From the NCBI RefSeq assembly GCF_900177775.1, contig NZ_FXWH01000001.1, forward strand, positions 1,054,001 through 1,118,000: 64,000 nucleotides of DNA. The letters run 5' to 3'. The notes under the pieces were generated by a model. It did no database searches and was not told the origin of the DNA. It saw only the letters and a program-made list of their open reading frames with translations. This DNA is from Pseudidiomarina planktonica. GTDB lineage: Bacteria; Pseudomonadota; Gammaproteobacteria; Enterobacterales; Alteromonadaceae. The position numbers and the translations under genes were made by a program. This document shows positions 1 through 9,014 of the stretch, in pieces (position 1 is the first letter of the stretch; each line of letters begins with the position of its first letter).

Positions 1-376
1 CGCCAAGCACGGCAATAGCAGCTGCTAACCACCATTGCCAGGGTAGGTGGCGACGCTGGAAACCCAGTTCGTCCACCAAAGTCACGTACAGCGGTGTGAA
101 AATGGTAAAGAGCAATACTTCGGCCACGCTTAAATACAGAAAGGCCTGATACAGCAATAAATACATAAGGCCAATTTGAACCGCGCCAATGGCCATCAGC
201 ATAAGTTGCTTAGCAAAAGGCACATGCCGTACGCGCAACAGGGGTAGAAATAGTAGTAGGGCTAATAACATGCGGATAAAAACGGCAAGGTAGCTGTCCA
301 CCTGGCCAGCCAGAAATTCACCAATAAGTGAAAACGAGGCTGCCCAAACAGCCGTAATAAGCCATAACATCCACAT
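1..376 (-). CDS. EamA/DMT-family membrane transporter (partial, C-terminus outside window)
   Basis: The reverse strand reads from an ATG at 376 without a stop to the window edge, giving the first 125 residues. They start MWMLWLITAVWAASFSLIGE and continue as alternating hydrophobic helices with short basic loops. This is the look of EamA (drug/metabolite transporter superfamily) permeases, which have 10 helices and about 280-300 residues; roughly four helices are visible. The start lies 3 nt after the stop of the AraC-family gene, so the two are probably co-transcribed. The substrate cannot be told. A metabolite or amino-acid exporter controlled with the neighbouring catabolic operon is only an inference. 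Confidence 0.8.
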   Translation of the reverse strand, partial: MWMLWLITAVWAASFSLIGEFLAGQVDSYLAVFIRMLLALLLFLPLLRVRHVPFAKQLMLMAIGAVQIGLMYLLLYQAFLYLSVAEVLLFTIFTPLYVTLVDELGFQRRHLPWQWWLAAAIAVLG

Positions 377-379
377 GAT

Positions 380-1336
380 TTAGTTCTCCTGCCCGGGGTT
401 CTTCGTTGTATCGGCGCGGGGATGATAGCTTGAGCGATAGTAACGCGGTGCTACACCCATGGTTTTTTTGAACAATCGCGAAAAGTAGTAAGGGTCATCA
501 AACCCGAGTGCCTGAGCGATTTCACGTACCGATTGTGCGGTATTGTCCAGCAATCGACAAGCGTATTGAACTTTCAGCTCATTGAAATAGCGCAACGGGC
601 TGGTACCGGTACTAAGCCGGAATTTTTTACTGAAATGATGGCTCGACAGGCCCGCAAAATTGGCTAGGTCGGCTAAGCTCAGAGTCTTGTGCAGATTATC
701 GGTCATAAAACGCTCCAGTGCCGGTAAGTGAAAACCGCCGGGTTGAGCGTGTTGCGACTGACCGGTCGTTGGTATCAGTTCAGGTAGCTGTGCCAGCAGT
801 TGTTTTAGCAATGCTGCAGCTAGTATGCCGCTGCTGGTGGTAGGGCGTTGATGCTGCAGGTTAAGTAACCGGGTAACGTCAGGCAGTAGCGCCTGCCAGT
901 TATTCAGAGTTAAGCGGGGCTGTTGGTGAGTAACCCCTAAATAGTCCATGCATGCGGCTGCAGCGTGACCACGAAAATGCGCCCAGTAAATGCTCCATGG
1001 CTCGTTGTTACTGGATTGGTAAGAGTGGCTAACGCCGCTGGGTAACAGCAATAGCTGACCAGCTTGTAAATCACCACTGGCGTGGGTAGTTTGAAATGAA
1101 CCGCGGCCTTCGTGACAGAATATAAGTAAGTAATCGGTATGTTGCTGGCGCTGAATTTGGTGCCCAAGCGCAGTGACATAGTGACCAAATGCCACTGGAT
1201 ATAAATCTCTGGCGAGCGGATGTACCGCCAGTTGCTGGGTTAGTTCATGCGGTAACACCACGCGGGAACTACCGGCCGGCAAGGGCCAATTCGATGGCAA
1301 GCTCAATAGCGGCTCCAAAATGACAATTTTGTCCAT
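380..1336 (-). CDS. AraC-family transcriptional regulator, probable MmsR-type activator of the valine operon
   Basis: This 318-residue protein has an AraC-type cupin sensing domain at about 25-170 (with an IYWAHFRG strand) and two helix-turn-helix motifs in the last 100 residues. The second is followed by the AraC signature YYFSRLFKKTMGVAPRYYR. It is divergent from mmsA, separated by a 124-nt intergenic region. In Pseudomonas aeruginosa the AraC-family activator MmsR sits divergently beside mmsAB and responds to valine catabolites. The same layout here supports a local activator of the mms operon, though the effector is not known. The downstream EamA transporter gene begins 3 nt after its stop. 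Confidence 0.85.
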   Translation of the reverse strand: MDKIVILEPLLSLPSNWPLPAGSSRVVLPHELTQQLAVHPLARDLYPVAFGHYVTALGHQIQRQQHTDYLLIFCHEGRGSFQTTHASGDLQAGQLLLLPSGVSHSYQSSNNEPWSIYWAHFRGHAAAACMDYLGVTHQQPRLTLNNWQALLPDVTRLLNLQHQRPTTSSGILAAALLKQLLAQLPELIPTTGQSQHAQPGGFHLPALERFMTDNLHKTLSLADLANFAGLSSHHFSKKFRLSTGTSPLRYFNELKVQYACRLLDNTAQSVREIAQALGFDDPYYFSRLFKKTMGVAPRYYRSSYHPRADTTKNPGQEN

Positions 1337-1460
1337 TATAGAGTCCGTTTTATGAATGTTAAAGCATGGCGATGTCTGCTCTAATGCACGACATGAATTT
1401 TAGTCTTAAAGATTTAGCTGACGTAAGCGCAGCTGAGTAGAACAACAACACAGGTGATTT
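1337..1460. promoter_or_regulatory. Divergent control region between araC-type regulator and mmsA
   Basis: This 124-nt region holds the promoters of both transcription directions. A near-direct repeat, ATGAATGTT (1352-1360) and ATGAATTTT (1393-1401), is spaced 41 bp start to start, close to four helical turns. AraC-family activators usually bind direct repeats, so this is a candidate operator. I see no confident -35/-10 pair. An AGGTGA Shine-Dalgarno sequence precedes the mmsA ATG. Confidence 0.4.
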
Positions 1461-2972
1461 ATGAGTCAGAAAAATATCAAACGTGTACCGCTATATATTA
1501 ATGGCGAGTTCGTACAGTCCAAATCAGCTGAGTGGATTTCGGTAACCAACCCGGCCACTCAGGAAGTTCTTGCCGAAGTTCCATGCGCCACTCAGGCGGA
1601 AATGGAAGCTGCTGTTGCCAGCGCGAAAGAAGCGTTTTTAACCTGGAAAGAAACGCCGGTATCTGAACGAGCGCGCGTTATGCTGCGCTATCAGGCATTG
1701 CTGAAAGAGCATCATGACGAAATAGCCGAAATTCTGGCCAGCGAAACCGGTAAAACTTTTGACGACGCCAAAGGCGATGTGTGGCGTGGTATTGAAGTTG
1801 TTGAACATGCTTGTAATGTGCCGTCACTGTTAATGGGTGAAACCGTTGAAAACGTGGCGCGTAACATTGACAGCTACAGCTACACCCAACCGCTGGGCGT
1901 TTGTGCTGGTATTACTCCGTTTAACTTCCCGGCCATGATTCCGCTGTGGATGTTCCCGCTGTCTATTGCTTGCGGTAACACCTTCATTCTGAAGCCTTCT
2001 GAGCAAGATCCGCTAACGCCAACGCGTTTGGTTGAATTGTTTGAAGAAGCTGGCGCTCCAAAAGGCGTGCTGCAGGTTCTGCATGGTGGTAAAGATCAGG
2101 TCGACTTTATTCTGGACGAGCCTGCTGTGCGTGCTATCTCTTTCGTCGGCTCAGTACCGGTAGGTCAGTACATTTATCGCCGTGGTACTGAAAACATGAA
2201 GCGTGTACAAGCCTTTGCTGGCGCGAAGAACCACTGTGTAATTATGCCAGATGCGAATAAGAGCCAGGTTATTAATAACTTAGTTGGTGCTTCTGTGGGT
2301 GCTGCAGGGCAACGTTGTATGGCTATTTCGGTAGCTGTATTTGTTGGCGCTGCGCGTGACTGGATTCCTGAAATTGCCGCTGAAATTGCCAAAGTAAAAC
2401 CAGGTGGCTGGAACGACAAGCAAGCTGGTTTTGGTCCGCTAATTAGTCAGCAAGCCAAGCAACGGGTTGAAAACTTCATTACTCAGGGCGAGCAAGAAGG
2501 CGCTGAACTGTTGGTTGACGGCCGTAACTGCACAGTTGATGGTTTCCCGGATGGTAACTGGGTAGGCCCAACCGTATTCGGTAACGTAACCCGTGACATG
2601 GAAATTTATAAGCAGGAGATTTTCGGTCCGGTGCTGTGCACCATGGAATCTGAAAGTCTGGAAGACGCCATTGCGCTGGTAAATGCCAACCCATACGGTA
2701 ATGGTACTTCTATCTTTACTGCCAGCGGCGCCGCTGCGCGTAAGTATCAACACGAAATTGAAGTGGGTCAGGTCGGTATTAACATTCCAATTCCGGTACC
2801 ACTGCCATTCTTCTCATTCACTGGTTGGAAAGGTTCGTTCTTCGGTGACTTGCATGCTTATGGTAAGCAAGCGGTGCGTTTTTATAGTGAAACTAAAACT
2901 ATTACTGCCCGCTGGTTTGAAAGCGATATTGCCGATGCCAATGCGCCAAACATGACCATTGATTTAAAATAA
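1461..2972 (+). CDS. mmsA: CoA-acylating methylmalonate-semialdehyde dehydrogenase
   Basis: MmsA oxidises (methyl)malonate semialdehyde to propionyl-CoA or acetyl-CoA, with CO2 release, at the end of valine catabolism. The 503-residue length is normal for the family. The aldehyde dehydrogenase fold shows the [14 protein letters not shown] segment near 150 that typifies the MMSDH branch, the cofactor-loop motif FVGSVPVG near 228, and the catalytic cysteine Cys286 in GQRCMAIS. Unlike most aldehyde dehydrogenases, the position of the general-base glutamate reads AGAKNH, with Asn in place of Glu, as is known for CoA-dependent MMSDHs. It is the first gene of a tight rightward operon; the next gene starts 13 nt downstream. 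Confidence 0.96.
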   Translation: MSQKNIKRVPLYINGEFVQSKSAEWISVTNPATQEVLAEVPCATQAEMEAAVASAKEAFLTWKETPVSERARVMLRYQALLKEHHDEIAEILASETGKTFDDAKGDVWRGIEVVEHACNVPSLLMGETVENVARNIDSYSYTQPLGVCAGITPFNFPAMIPLWMFPLSIACGNTFILKPSEQDPLTPTRLVELFEEAGAPKGVLQVLHGGKDQVDFILDEPAVRAISFVGSVPVGQYIYRRGTENMKRVQAFAGAKNHCVIMPDANKSQVINNLVGASVGAAGQRCMAISVAVFVGAARDWIPEIAAEIAKVKPGGWNDKQAGFGPLISQQAKQRVENFITQGEQEGAELLVDGRNCTVDGFPDGNWVGPTVFGNVTRDMEIYKQEIFGPVLCTMESESLEDAIALVNANPYGNGTSIFTASGAAARKYQHEIEVGQVGINIPIPVPLPFFSFTGWKGSFFGDLHAYGKQAVRFYSETKTITARWFESDIADANAPNMTIDLK

Positions 2973-2985
2973 GGTGAGCTGAGTT

Positions 2986-4143
2986 ATGAACTACAACTTA
3001 ACCGAAGATCAACAAGCTTTTGTCGACACCGCCCGCGCTTTTGCTGAAAAAGAGCTGGCGCCGAATGCGGCGAAGTGGGACGAAGAAGCGCACTTCCCAC
3101 TAGACGTGTTTAAGAAAGCCGGTGAAATGGGCTTTATGGGTATGTATACCCCGGAAGACGCTGGAGGCTTCGGCATGAGCCGCTTAGACTCAGCGCTGAT
3201 TTTTGAACAGTTAGCCATGGGCTGTACTTCAACCACCGCCATGATGACCATTCACAACATGGTGAGCTGGATGATTGGCTCGTTTGCTAAAGCGGAAGTA
3301 GCCGAAAAGTGGGTGCCGGAGTTGGTAACAGGTGAAAAGCTGGGTTCTTATTGTTTAACCGAGCCTGGTGCTGGTTCAGATGCTGCCAACCTGCGTACGT
3401 CGGCAAAAAAAGACGGTGACAGCTATGTGCTGAACGGCTCTAAAATGTTTATTTCCGGCGCTGGTAGCACCGACGTGATGGTGGTTATGGCGCGTACCGG
3501 TGAAGCAGGTCCAAAAGGCGTGTCAGCCTTTGTGGTTCCAGCCGATGCTGAAGGTATTCATTACGGTAAGAAAGAAGCCAAAATGGGCTGGAACTCGCAG
3601 CCAACTCGCCTGGTCACTTTTGAAGATGTACGCATTCCGGCAGAAAATCTGCTGGGTGAAGAGGGCGAAGGCTTTAAGTTTGCCATGATGGGCTTAGACG
3701 GCGGCCGTATTAACATTGCTGTGTGCTCGGTAGGTACCGCCCAGGCGGCGCTGAATACCGCACGTGATTACATGCTGGAGCGCGAGCAGTTTGGTAAGCC
3801 TATTGCTCAGTTTCAGGCATTGCAGTTCAAGCTGGCCGACATGGCAACCGAATTGGTTGCAGCGCGCCAGATGGTGCGTTTGGCGGCCTTTAAAGTGGAC
3901 AGCGACGACGCTGACAAAACCACTTACTGCGCTATGGCAAAACGCTTTGCTACCGATGTAGGTTTCCAGGTGTGTAACGAAGCCCTGCAAATTCACGGTG
4001 GCTACGGCTACATCAAAGAATATCCGCTGGAACGTCATGTGCGCGATGTACGCGTGCATCAGATCCTTGAAGGCACCAACGAAATTATGCGTGTCATCAT
4101 TGGTCGTCGCTTGTTAAGTGACATGGACCGCGAAATTCTTTAA
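2986..4143 (+). CDS. Acyl-CoA dehydrogenase, probable isobutyryl-CoA dehydrogenase
   Basis: This 385-residue flavoenzyme of the acyl-CoA dehydrogenase family would oxidise isobutyryl-CoA to methacrylyl-CoA and pass electrons to ETF. Family signatures are YCLTEPGAGSDAANLRTSA near 123, QALQFKLADMATE in the C-terminal helical domain and IHGGYGYIKEYPLERHVRD near 340. The segment LEGTNEIMR near 362 carries the Glu that occupies the catalytic-base position in short-chain and isobutyryl-CoA dehydrogenases. Its place between mmsA and the hydroxyisobutyryl-CoA hydrolase points to the valine pathway. Activity on 2-methylbutyryl-CoA is also possible. Confidence 0.9.
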   Translation: MNYNLTEDQQAFVDTARAFAEKELAPNAAKWDEEAHFPLDVFKKAGEMGFMGMYTPEDAGGFGMSRLDSALIFEQLAMGCTSTTAMMTIHNMVSWMIGSFAKAEVAEKWVPELVTGEKLGSYCLTEPGAGSDAANLRTSAKKDGDSYVLNGSKMFISGAGSTDVMVVMARTGEAGPKGVSAFVVPADAEGIHYGKKEAKMGWNSQPTRLVTFEDVRIPAENLLGEEGEGFKFAMMGLDGGRINIAVCSVGTAQAALNTARDYMLEREQFGKPIAQFQALQFKLADMATELVAARQMVRLAAFKVDSDDADKTTYCAMAKRFATDVGFQVCNEALQIHGGYGYIKEYPLERHVRDVRVHQILEGTNEIMRVIIGRRLLSDMDREIL

Positions 4144-4158
4144 TAAGGAGCTCATGCA

Positions 4159-5286
4159 ATGTCGGACGTTGTGTTATTTGAGGAACGATCTGCTGCCAAT
4201 GGCAAAGTCATTGGTATTGCTACGCTGAATTCAGAAAAATCGTTAAACGCGCTGAGCCTGGATATGATTCAGTTGTTATTACCTAAGCTGAAAGCCTGGC
4301 GCGACGACGACTCTGTGGCTTGTGTATGGCTACAGGGTGCTGGTGAAAAAGCCTTTTGTGCTGGTGGCGACATCGTTGCTATGTACAAAGCCATGGTGAA
4401 AAAGCCGGGCGTGTTGGTTGATGAAGTGGCCGATTTCTTCGGCCAGGAGTATCAACTGGATTACCTGATTCAGACCTTTCCGAAACCCTTCGTAGTTTGG
4501 GGCCACGGCATTGTTATGGGCGGCGGCATGGGCTTAATGAATGGCGCCAGTCACCGCATTGTGACTGAACGCTCGCTGTTAGCTATGCCGGAAGTTACCA
4601 TTGGTTTGTACCCCGATGTAGGCGCCACTTATTTTCTGAATAACATGCCTGATCGCTGTGGTTTATTCCTAGGCATTACCGGCGCCACTATGAATGCCAG
4701 CGACGCTCTGTTCCTGCAGCTAGCCGATAACTTTATTGGTAGCGAGCATAAGGAAGCGGCGCTAAGTCGCTTGCAAGACATTGAGTGGGGTGACACCCAA
4801 TCGTTGAATAAAAAGAAAGTGACCGACGCGCTTACTGAACTGGCTTCAGCTGATAATACCCAGCGTCCGGCCGGCCAGGTGGAAAGCAATCGCAAGCATA
4901 TTGCTGACCTCACCCGTGGTGACAACATTGCTGATATCGTTGAGCGCATCGTTGCTGACAGTAACGACGATAAGTGGCTGAGCAAGGCACGGGCTAACCT
5001 GGCGAATGGTTGTCCTATTACCTCTCATATTGTCTGGAATCAGATTCAACATGGTGCCGACTTAAGCCTGGCTGATTGCTTCCGACTGGAACTAACACTG
5101 TCTACCAACTGTGCAGTGCGTGGTGATTTTGCCGAGGGAATTCGGGCGCTGTTAATTGATAAAGACAAGCAACCTAAGTGGCAACACGAAAGCGTTGCAG
5201 CCGTAACCAGTGAAGAGCTGGATGGTTTCTTTACCTCGCCCTGGTCAGCGGATACGCATCCGTTACGTCAGCTAGAACAACAATAG
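4159..5286 (+). CDS. 3-hydroxyisobutyryl-CoA hydrolase (crotonase superfamily)
   Basis: The 375-residue protein has an N-terminal crotonase fold with oxyanion-hole segments AGGDIVAMYK and MGGGMGLMNG. The segment MPEVTIGLYPDVGATYFL places Glu145 and Asp153 eight residues apart, the same spacing as the catalytic Glu/Asp pair of human HIBCH. The longer C-terminal half (about 200-375) is the HIBCH-type extension absent from ordinary enoyl-CoA hydratases. It would release free 3-hydroxyisobutyrate for MmsB. The gene starts 15 nt after the dehydrogenase with an AAGGAG ribosome-binding site. No separate enoyl-CoA hydratase gene is present in this operon, so the hydration step must be supplied elsewhere. 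Confidence 0.9.
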   Translation: MSDVVLFEERSAANGKVIGIATLNSEKSLNALSLDMIQLLLPKLKAWRDDDSVACVWLQGAGEKAFCAGGDIVAMYKAMVKKPGVLVDEVADFFGQEYQLDYLIQTFPKPFVVWGHGIVMGGGMGLMNGASHRIVTERSLLAMPEVTIGLYPDVGATYFLNNMPDRCGLFLGITGATMNASDALFLQLADNFIGSEHKEAALSRLQDIEWGDTQSLNKKKVTDALTELASADNTQRPAGQVESNRKHIADLTRGDNIADIVERIVADSNDDKWLSKARANLANGCPITSHIVWNQIQHGADLSLADCFRLELTLSTNCAVRGDFAEGIRALLIDKDKQPKWQHESVAAVTSEELDGFFTSPWSADTHPLRQLEQQ

Positions 5287-5319
5287 AACAGCAATAACAG
5301 AACAACAGGAGTAATACAG

Positions 5320-6210
5320 ATGGCTCAGGTTGCATTTATTGGATTAGGAAATATGGGTGGCCCTATGGCTGCCAATTTGGTTAAAGCCGGTCACCAGGTG
5401 CAGGTGTTTGACTTGGCAGAACCGGCCTTAGTAGCTGCTGAAGAAGCTGGCTGCCGGCGTGCTGATAACCCGCTTGGTGCGGTGAAAGGCGCTGATTTTG
5501 TTATCACCATGCTGCCAGCCGACAAGCACGTTCAGAACGTGTACTTTGGTGAGCAGGGCATTGCTAAGAGTTTGGCCAAAACGACTCTGGCCATTGATTG
5601 TAGCACTATTTCCAGTGATACCGCGGTTGATGTGGGTGCCCAGCTAAGTAAGTTAGGCATTCGCTTTATCGATGCACCGGTTTCTGGCGGCGTTGCTGGT
5701 GCTAAAGCGGGCACCCTTACCTTCATTTGCGGTGGCTCTGACGGCGATGTTGAACACGCTGGCCACGTGTTAAATGACATGGGTAAGAACGTGTTTCGGG
5801 CTGGCGACATTGGTGCCGGACAAATTGCCAAAATTTGCAATAACATGTTGTTGTCGGTGTTAATGGCTGGCACCGCAGAAGCGCTGCAATTAGGTCAGGC
5901 CAATGGTCTGGACCCGAAAGTATTATCCGAAATCATGCTGCAAAGCTCAGGTCGTAACTGGACTTTAGAAGTATATAATCCATGCCCCGGTGTGATGGAT
6001 AATGTGCCGTCAAGTAACGACTATCAGGGTGGCTTTTTGGTTGACCTGATGAGTAAAGATTTAGGCCTGGCGCAGAAAACAGCGCTGGCTAGCGGTGCTA
6101 CCACCCCGATGGGTTCATTAACCCATAATCTTTATCAGAGCTGGTCGCAAATGGGTCACGGAAGAGAAGACTTTTCCAGCATTTTCAAACTTTTGCAGCC
6201 AAAAAAATAA
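5320..6210 (+). CDS. mmsB: 3-hydroxyisobutyrate dehydrogenase
   Basis: MmsB oxidises 3-hydroxyisobutyrate to methylmalonate semialdehyde with NAD+, feeding MmsA. The 296-residue beta-hydroxyacid dehydrogenase begins with the Rossmann motif FIGLGNMGGPMAANL. It carries the substrate-binding segment DAPVSGGVAGA near 121 and the catalytic lysine Lys171 in GQIAKICNNMLL. The C-terminal SKDLGLAQKTA helix is typical of the family. The start is supported by an ACAGGAG ribosome-binding site. Confidence 0.95.
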   Translation: MAQVAFIGLGNMGGPMAANLVKAGHQVQVFDLAEPALVAAEEAGCRRADNPLGAVKGADFVITMLPADKHVQNVYFGEQGIAKSLAKTTLAIDCSTISSDTAVDVGAQLSKLGIRFIDAPVSGGVAGAKAGTLTFICGGSDGDVEHAGHVLNDMGKNVFRAGDIGAGQIAKICNNMLLSVLMAGTAEALQLGQANGLDPKVLSEIMLQSSGRNWTLEVYNPCPGVMDNVPSSNDYQGGFLVDLMSKDLGLAQKTALASGATTPMGSLTHNLYQSWSQMGHGREDFSSIFKLLQPKK

Positions 6211-6231
6211 TACCGAAACAGGATTCATACC

Positions 6232-6996
6232 ATGCAAGTTAAAAACAGTACTATTGTAATTACTGGCGGCGCCCAAGGCTTAGGCCGCGCTATGGCGGAA
6301 GACTTCGCCCGCCAGGGTGCGCAACTGGCACTCATTGATATGAATGACGACATGCTGCAGGACGCGGTAGCTGAGTGTAAAAAGTTAGGTGCGGCCGACA
6401 GCCGTGGCTACAACATCAACATTACTGATGAAGCAGCGGTTGAAGAAGTATTTGCGAAAATTAATGACGAGTTCACTGGTATCGACGTGTTAATTAACAA
6501 TGCCGGCATTTTACGCGACGGCATGTTGATTAAGTACAAAGACGGTGAAATCACGCACAAAATGCCACTGCAACAATTCCAGTCCGTGATTGATGTAAAC
6601 CTGACCGGTACTTTCCTGTGTGGCCGTGAAGCCGCAGCGCAAATGGCGAAGGCTGGCAAAAAAGGCGTCATTATTAACATTTCAAGTGTGGCGCGTGCGG
6701 GCAATATGGGTCAGACTAACTATGCGGCGACCAAAGCTGGTGTGGTTGCTATGACAGTAACCTGGGCGCGTGAACTTGGCCGGTTTGGTATTCGTTGTGG
6801 TGCCATTGCACCTGGCTTTATTGAAACGCCAATGACCGCACAAATGAAACCAGAAGCGGTTGAGCGTGCGTTAGGAATGGTGCCATTACGTCGTTGGGGC
6901 CAACCAGATGAAATTGCGCACTCGGCGCGCTATATTATTGAAAATGATTTCTTCAGCGGACGTGTCGTCGAAATTGACGGTGGGGTTCGTTTATAA
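6232..6996 (+). CDS. Short-chain dehydrogenase/reductase, probable acyl-CoA-catabolic SDR
   Basis: This 254-residue classical SDR has the nucleotide motif TGGAQGLGRAM at the N-terminus, NNAG near 91, catalytic Ser151 (NISSVAR), and Tyr164 and Lys168 in YAATK. Related proteins are annotated as 3-hydroxyacyl-CoA or 3-oxoacyl-ACP reductases. Position at the end of the valine operon, 21 nt after mmsB, suggests a role with hydroxyacyl-CoA intermediates, for example 2-methyl-3-hydroxybutyryl-CoA from isoleucine. The substrate is not determinable from sequence. Confidence 0.8.
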   Translation: MQVKNSTIVITGGAQGLGRAMAEDFARQGAQLALIDMNDDMLQDAVAECKKLGAADSRGYNINITDEAAVEEVFAKINDEFTGIDVLINNAGILRDGMLIKYKDGEITHKMPLQQFQSVIDVNLTGTFLCGREAAAQMAKAGKKGVIINISSVARAGNMGQTNYAATKAGVVAMTVTWARELGRFGIRCGAIAPGFIETPMTAQMKPEAVERALGMVPLRRWGQPDEIAHSARYIIENDFFSGRVVEIDGGVRL

Positions 6997-7007
6997 GGCA
7001 ACAAAAC

Positions 7008-7454
7008 ATGCAACTACGCTATCACGGCATGATCAAATTGGTTCCGGTATGTGCCTGGGTCACGTTGGCCGCAATTTTATTTGCGGCGGTGCTGGCACCA
7101 CCGGATAATTTTACCAGTTGGTTTATTTTTAGTTTATTGGTGATGGTGCTGGCTACTTTGGTAGCGTGGTTGAGTTTAGAAGTATTCCGCACTCGCATTG
7201 GCATTAATGCCTCCCATCTGGTGGTGCGGAAGAGTTTTCACCGGGTGCAACGCATTGACTGGCAACAGGTTGAGCGCATTGATTATAACAATCTGTGGGC
7301 CTCGTTTGTGGTGGTCACTGAGTCCGGCCAGCGCATTTTTATCTCCTCTTTAATGAGTAACTTAAAGCATTTTCTAACCGTAATGGCAGAGGCCCTTCCG
7401 CGCGAAAAATATATCGACGCTTTAGATCGCTTCGCTAAAGCTCTGGGGAAATAA
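7008..7454 (+). CDS. Small membrane protein with PH-like C-terminal domain, unknown function
   Basis: I do not recognise a named family. The 148-residue product has two hydrophobic helices (about 9-28 and 37-58) followed by a soluble part rich in beta strands (GINASHLVVRK, WQQVERIDYNN, RIFISSL). This resembles the small bacterial PH-like membrane proteins. It starts 11 nt after the SDR stop and its TAA overlaps the ATG of gcvA by one base. It is therefore translationally linked to gcvA and may belong to both the valine operon tail and the gcvA unit. Confidence 0.7.
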   Translation: MQLRYHGMIKLVPVCAWVTLAAILFAAVLAPPDNFTSWFIFSLLVMVLATLVAWLSLEVFRTRIGINASHLVVRKSFHRVQRIDWQQVERIDYNNLWASFVVVTESGQRIFISSLMSNLKHFLTVMAEALPREKYIDALDRFAKALGK

Positions 7455-8356
7455 TGCGTAAGCTACCGCCGCTTAATGCCTTGAAGGCTTTTGAAGCCGC
7501 TGCCCGGCATTTAAGCTTCACCAAGGCGGCCGAAGAACTGTTTGTTACGCAAGCAGCAGTTAGCCATCAGGTGAAAGCACTGGAAGAATACCTGGCCGCC
7601 AAACTGTTTGTGCGTCGCAACCGTTCCTTGCTGCTTACTGCCGAAGGGCAAAGTTACTTTCTCGATCTGAAAGAGATATTTGACGATATAGTGCAGGCCA
7701 CGTCGCGCCTGAAGCAGTCTACTGAAGTGGGTTCACTGACGATATCACTGCCGCCAAGCTTTGCTATTTTATGGTTTGTGCCGCGCTTGAGTCGCTTCCG
7801 TGAAGCTTATCCTGAAATTGATGTACGCATTCGAGCGGTAGACGAAGTGGACAGTTCACTGACCGACGATGTAGATGTTGCTATTTACTACGGCTCCGGC
7901 CATTGGGCAGGGCTTACCGCATACAAATTACACAAAGAATATCTACTGCCAGTTTGTTCACCTTTGTTGTTAAACGGCAATAAGCCGCTGCGTGAACCAC
8001 GTGATTTATTGAACCACACCTTGCTGCATGATGAAACGCGCAACGCCTGGAAAGACTGGTTTAAGCTGGTTGGTATAGATAAAGACAAAGGCGATAATGG
8101 GCCGGTATTTAGTCATTCTAACCTCGCGTTAAAAGCGGCAGTACACGGGCAGGGCATTGCGCTGGCAAATAATGTACTGGTGAAACCGGAAATTGATTCC
8201 GGTCACTTAATTCGAGTTTTCCCCGAAGCACTGCCGCGCGATAAATCTTTTTATCTGGTTTGTCGTGACTCTCAGGCGGAAATAGGTAAAATTGCGACCT
8301 TCAGAAATTGGCTGTTGTCGATTGTGGAAGAAGAAGAGGACGATTTTTCGTTGTGA
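7454..8356 (+). CDS. gcvA: LysR-family regulator GcvA
   Basis: The protein has 300 residues. The N-terminal winged HTH begins MRKLPPLNALKAFEAAARHL and continues SFTKAAEELFVTQAAVSHQ, nearly the E. coli GcvA sequence. A LysR substrate-binding domain fills residues about 90-295. GcvA controls the glycine-cleavage operon in E. coli. Its identity here is supported by synteny: in E. coli gcvA is also followed by ygdD (DUF423) and rlmM. The start codon overlaps the previous stop (TAATG), and the stop overlaps the next start (GTGA). Confidence 0.88.
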   Translation: MRKLPPLNALKAFEAAARHLSFTKAAEELFVTQAAVSHQVKALEEYLAAKLFVRRNRSLLLTAEGQSYFLDLKEIFDDIVQATSRLKQSTEVGSLTISLPPSFAILWFVPRLSRFREAYPEIDVRIRAVDEVDSSLTDDVDVAIYYGSGHWAGLTAYKLHKEYLLPVCSPLLLNGNKPLREPRDLLNHTLLHDETRNAWKDWFKLVGIDKDKGDNGPVFSHSNLALKAAVHGQGIALANNVLVKPEIDSGHLIRVFPEALPRDKSFYLVCRDSQAEIGKIATFRNWLLSIVEEEEDDFSL

Positions 8357-8997
8357 CCGATACCCGCGTTGCGGTTCAGATAGATAATCCCGCCGGCGCA
8401 ACCCGAGTGGTTTTCGCCCACGGCGCTGGCGCCGGTCTGCAAAGTGATTTCATGCAATACGTCGCGCTGGCTCTGGCCGTGCATGATATCGAAGTGGTGC
8501 GTTTTAATTTTCCCTACTGGCAAAAATTTGTTGATACCGGACGCCGTCGGCCACCGGATCGGCAACCTGCGCTACAACATGCCATGATCACCGTGTGTGA
8601 GCAATTTACCGATAATAAGCCGTTGTTTGTTATAGGCAAGTCGATGGGATCCCGGGTTGCCTTCCAAATTGCTGACAGGGTGGGAGCGCTGGGCGCCATT
8701 GCCTTAGGTTTTCCATTTCATCCGAACGGCAAGCCAGACAAGCTGCGCGTGCATGAGCTCACCAACGACTGCCCACAAAACTTGGTGCTACAAGGTGAGC
8801 GTGACAGCATGGGGCGACCGGACGAAGTTGCCGGGTATGAGTTACCCAATAATCTACGAGTGCAGTGGTTAGCTTTTGCCGACCACAGCCTACAGCCGAC
8901 TAAACGCAGTGGTTTAGCTACGGCTGATGTTTGGCAGCAGGCGGTTGATGCGATAGCTGCATTTATTGCCGACAACAGTGCTGCTGCGCAGCGTTAA
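8353..8997 (+). CDS. Alpha/beta hydrolase family protein
   Basis: The protein has 214 residues from a GTG at 8353 that overlaps the gcvA stop. An in-frame ATG at 8308 lies within gcvA and is less likely; an AGAGGA sequence precedes the GTG. Motifs include the oxyanion strand VFAHGAGAG near 18, the nucleophile elbow GKSMGSR near 98 with catalytic Ser, and a late GERD and DHS that could supply the acid and histidine. It resembles the small KAT/TEX30-type alpha/beta hydrolases. The substrate is unknown. It sits between gcvA and ygdD, which are direct neighbours in E. coli. Confidence 0.82.
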   Translation: MTDTRVAVQIDNPAGATRVVFAHGAGAGLQSDFMQYVALALAVHDIEVVRFNFPYWQKFVDTGRRRPPDRQPALQHAMITVCEQFTDNKPLFVIGKSMGSRVAFQIADRVGALGAIALGFPFHPNGKPDKLRVHELTNDCPQNLVLQGERDSMGRPDEVAGYELPNNLRVQWLAFADHSLQPTKRSGLATADVWQQAVDAIAAFIADNSAAAQR

Positions 8998-9014
8998 GCA
9001 TTAGGAGTTAGGCC

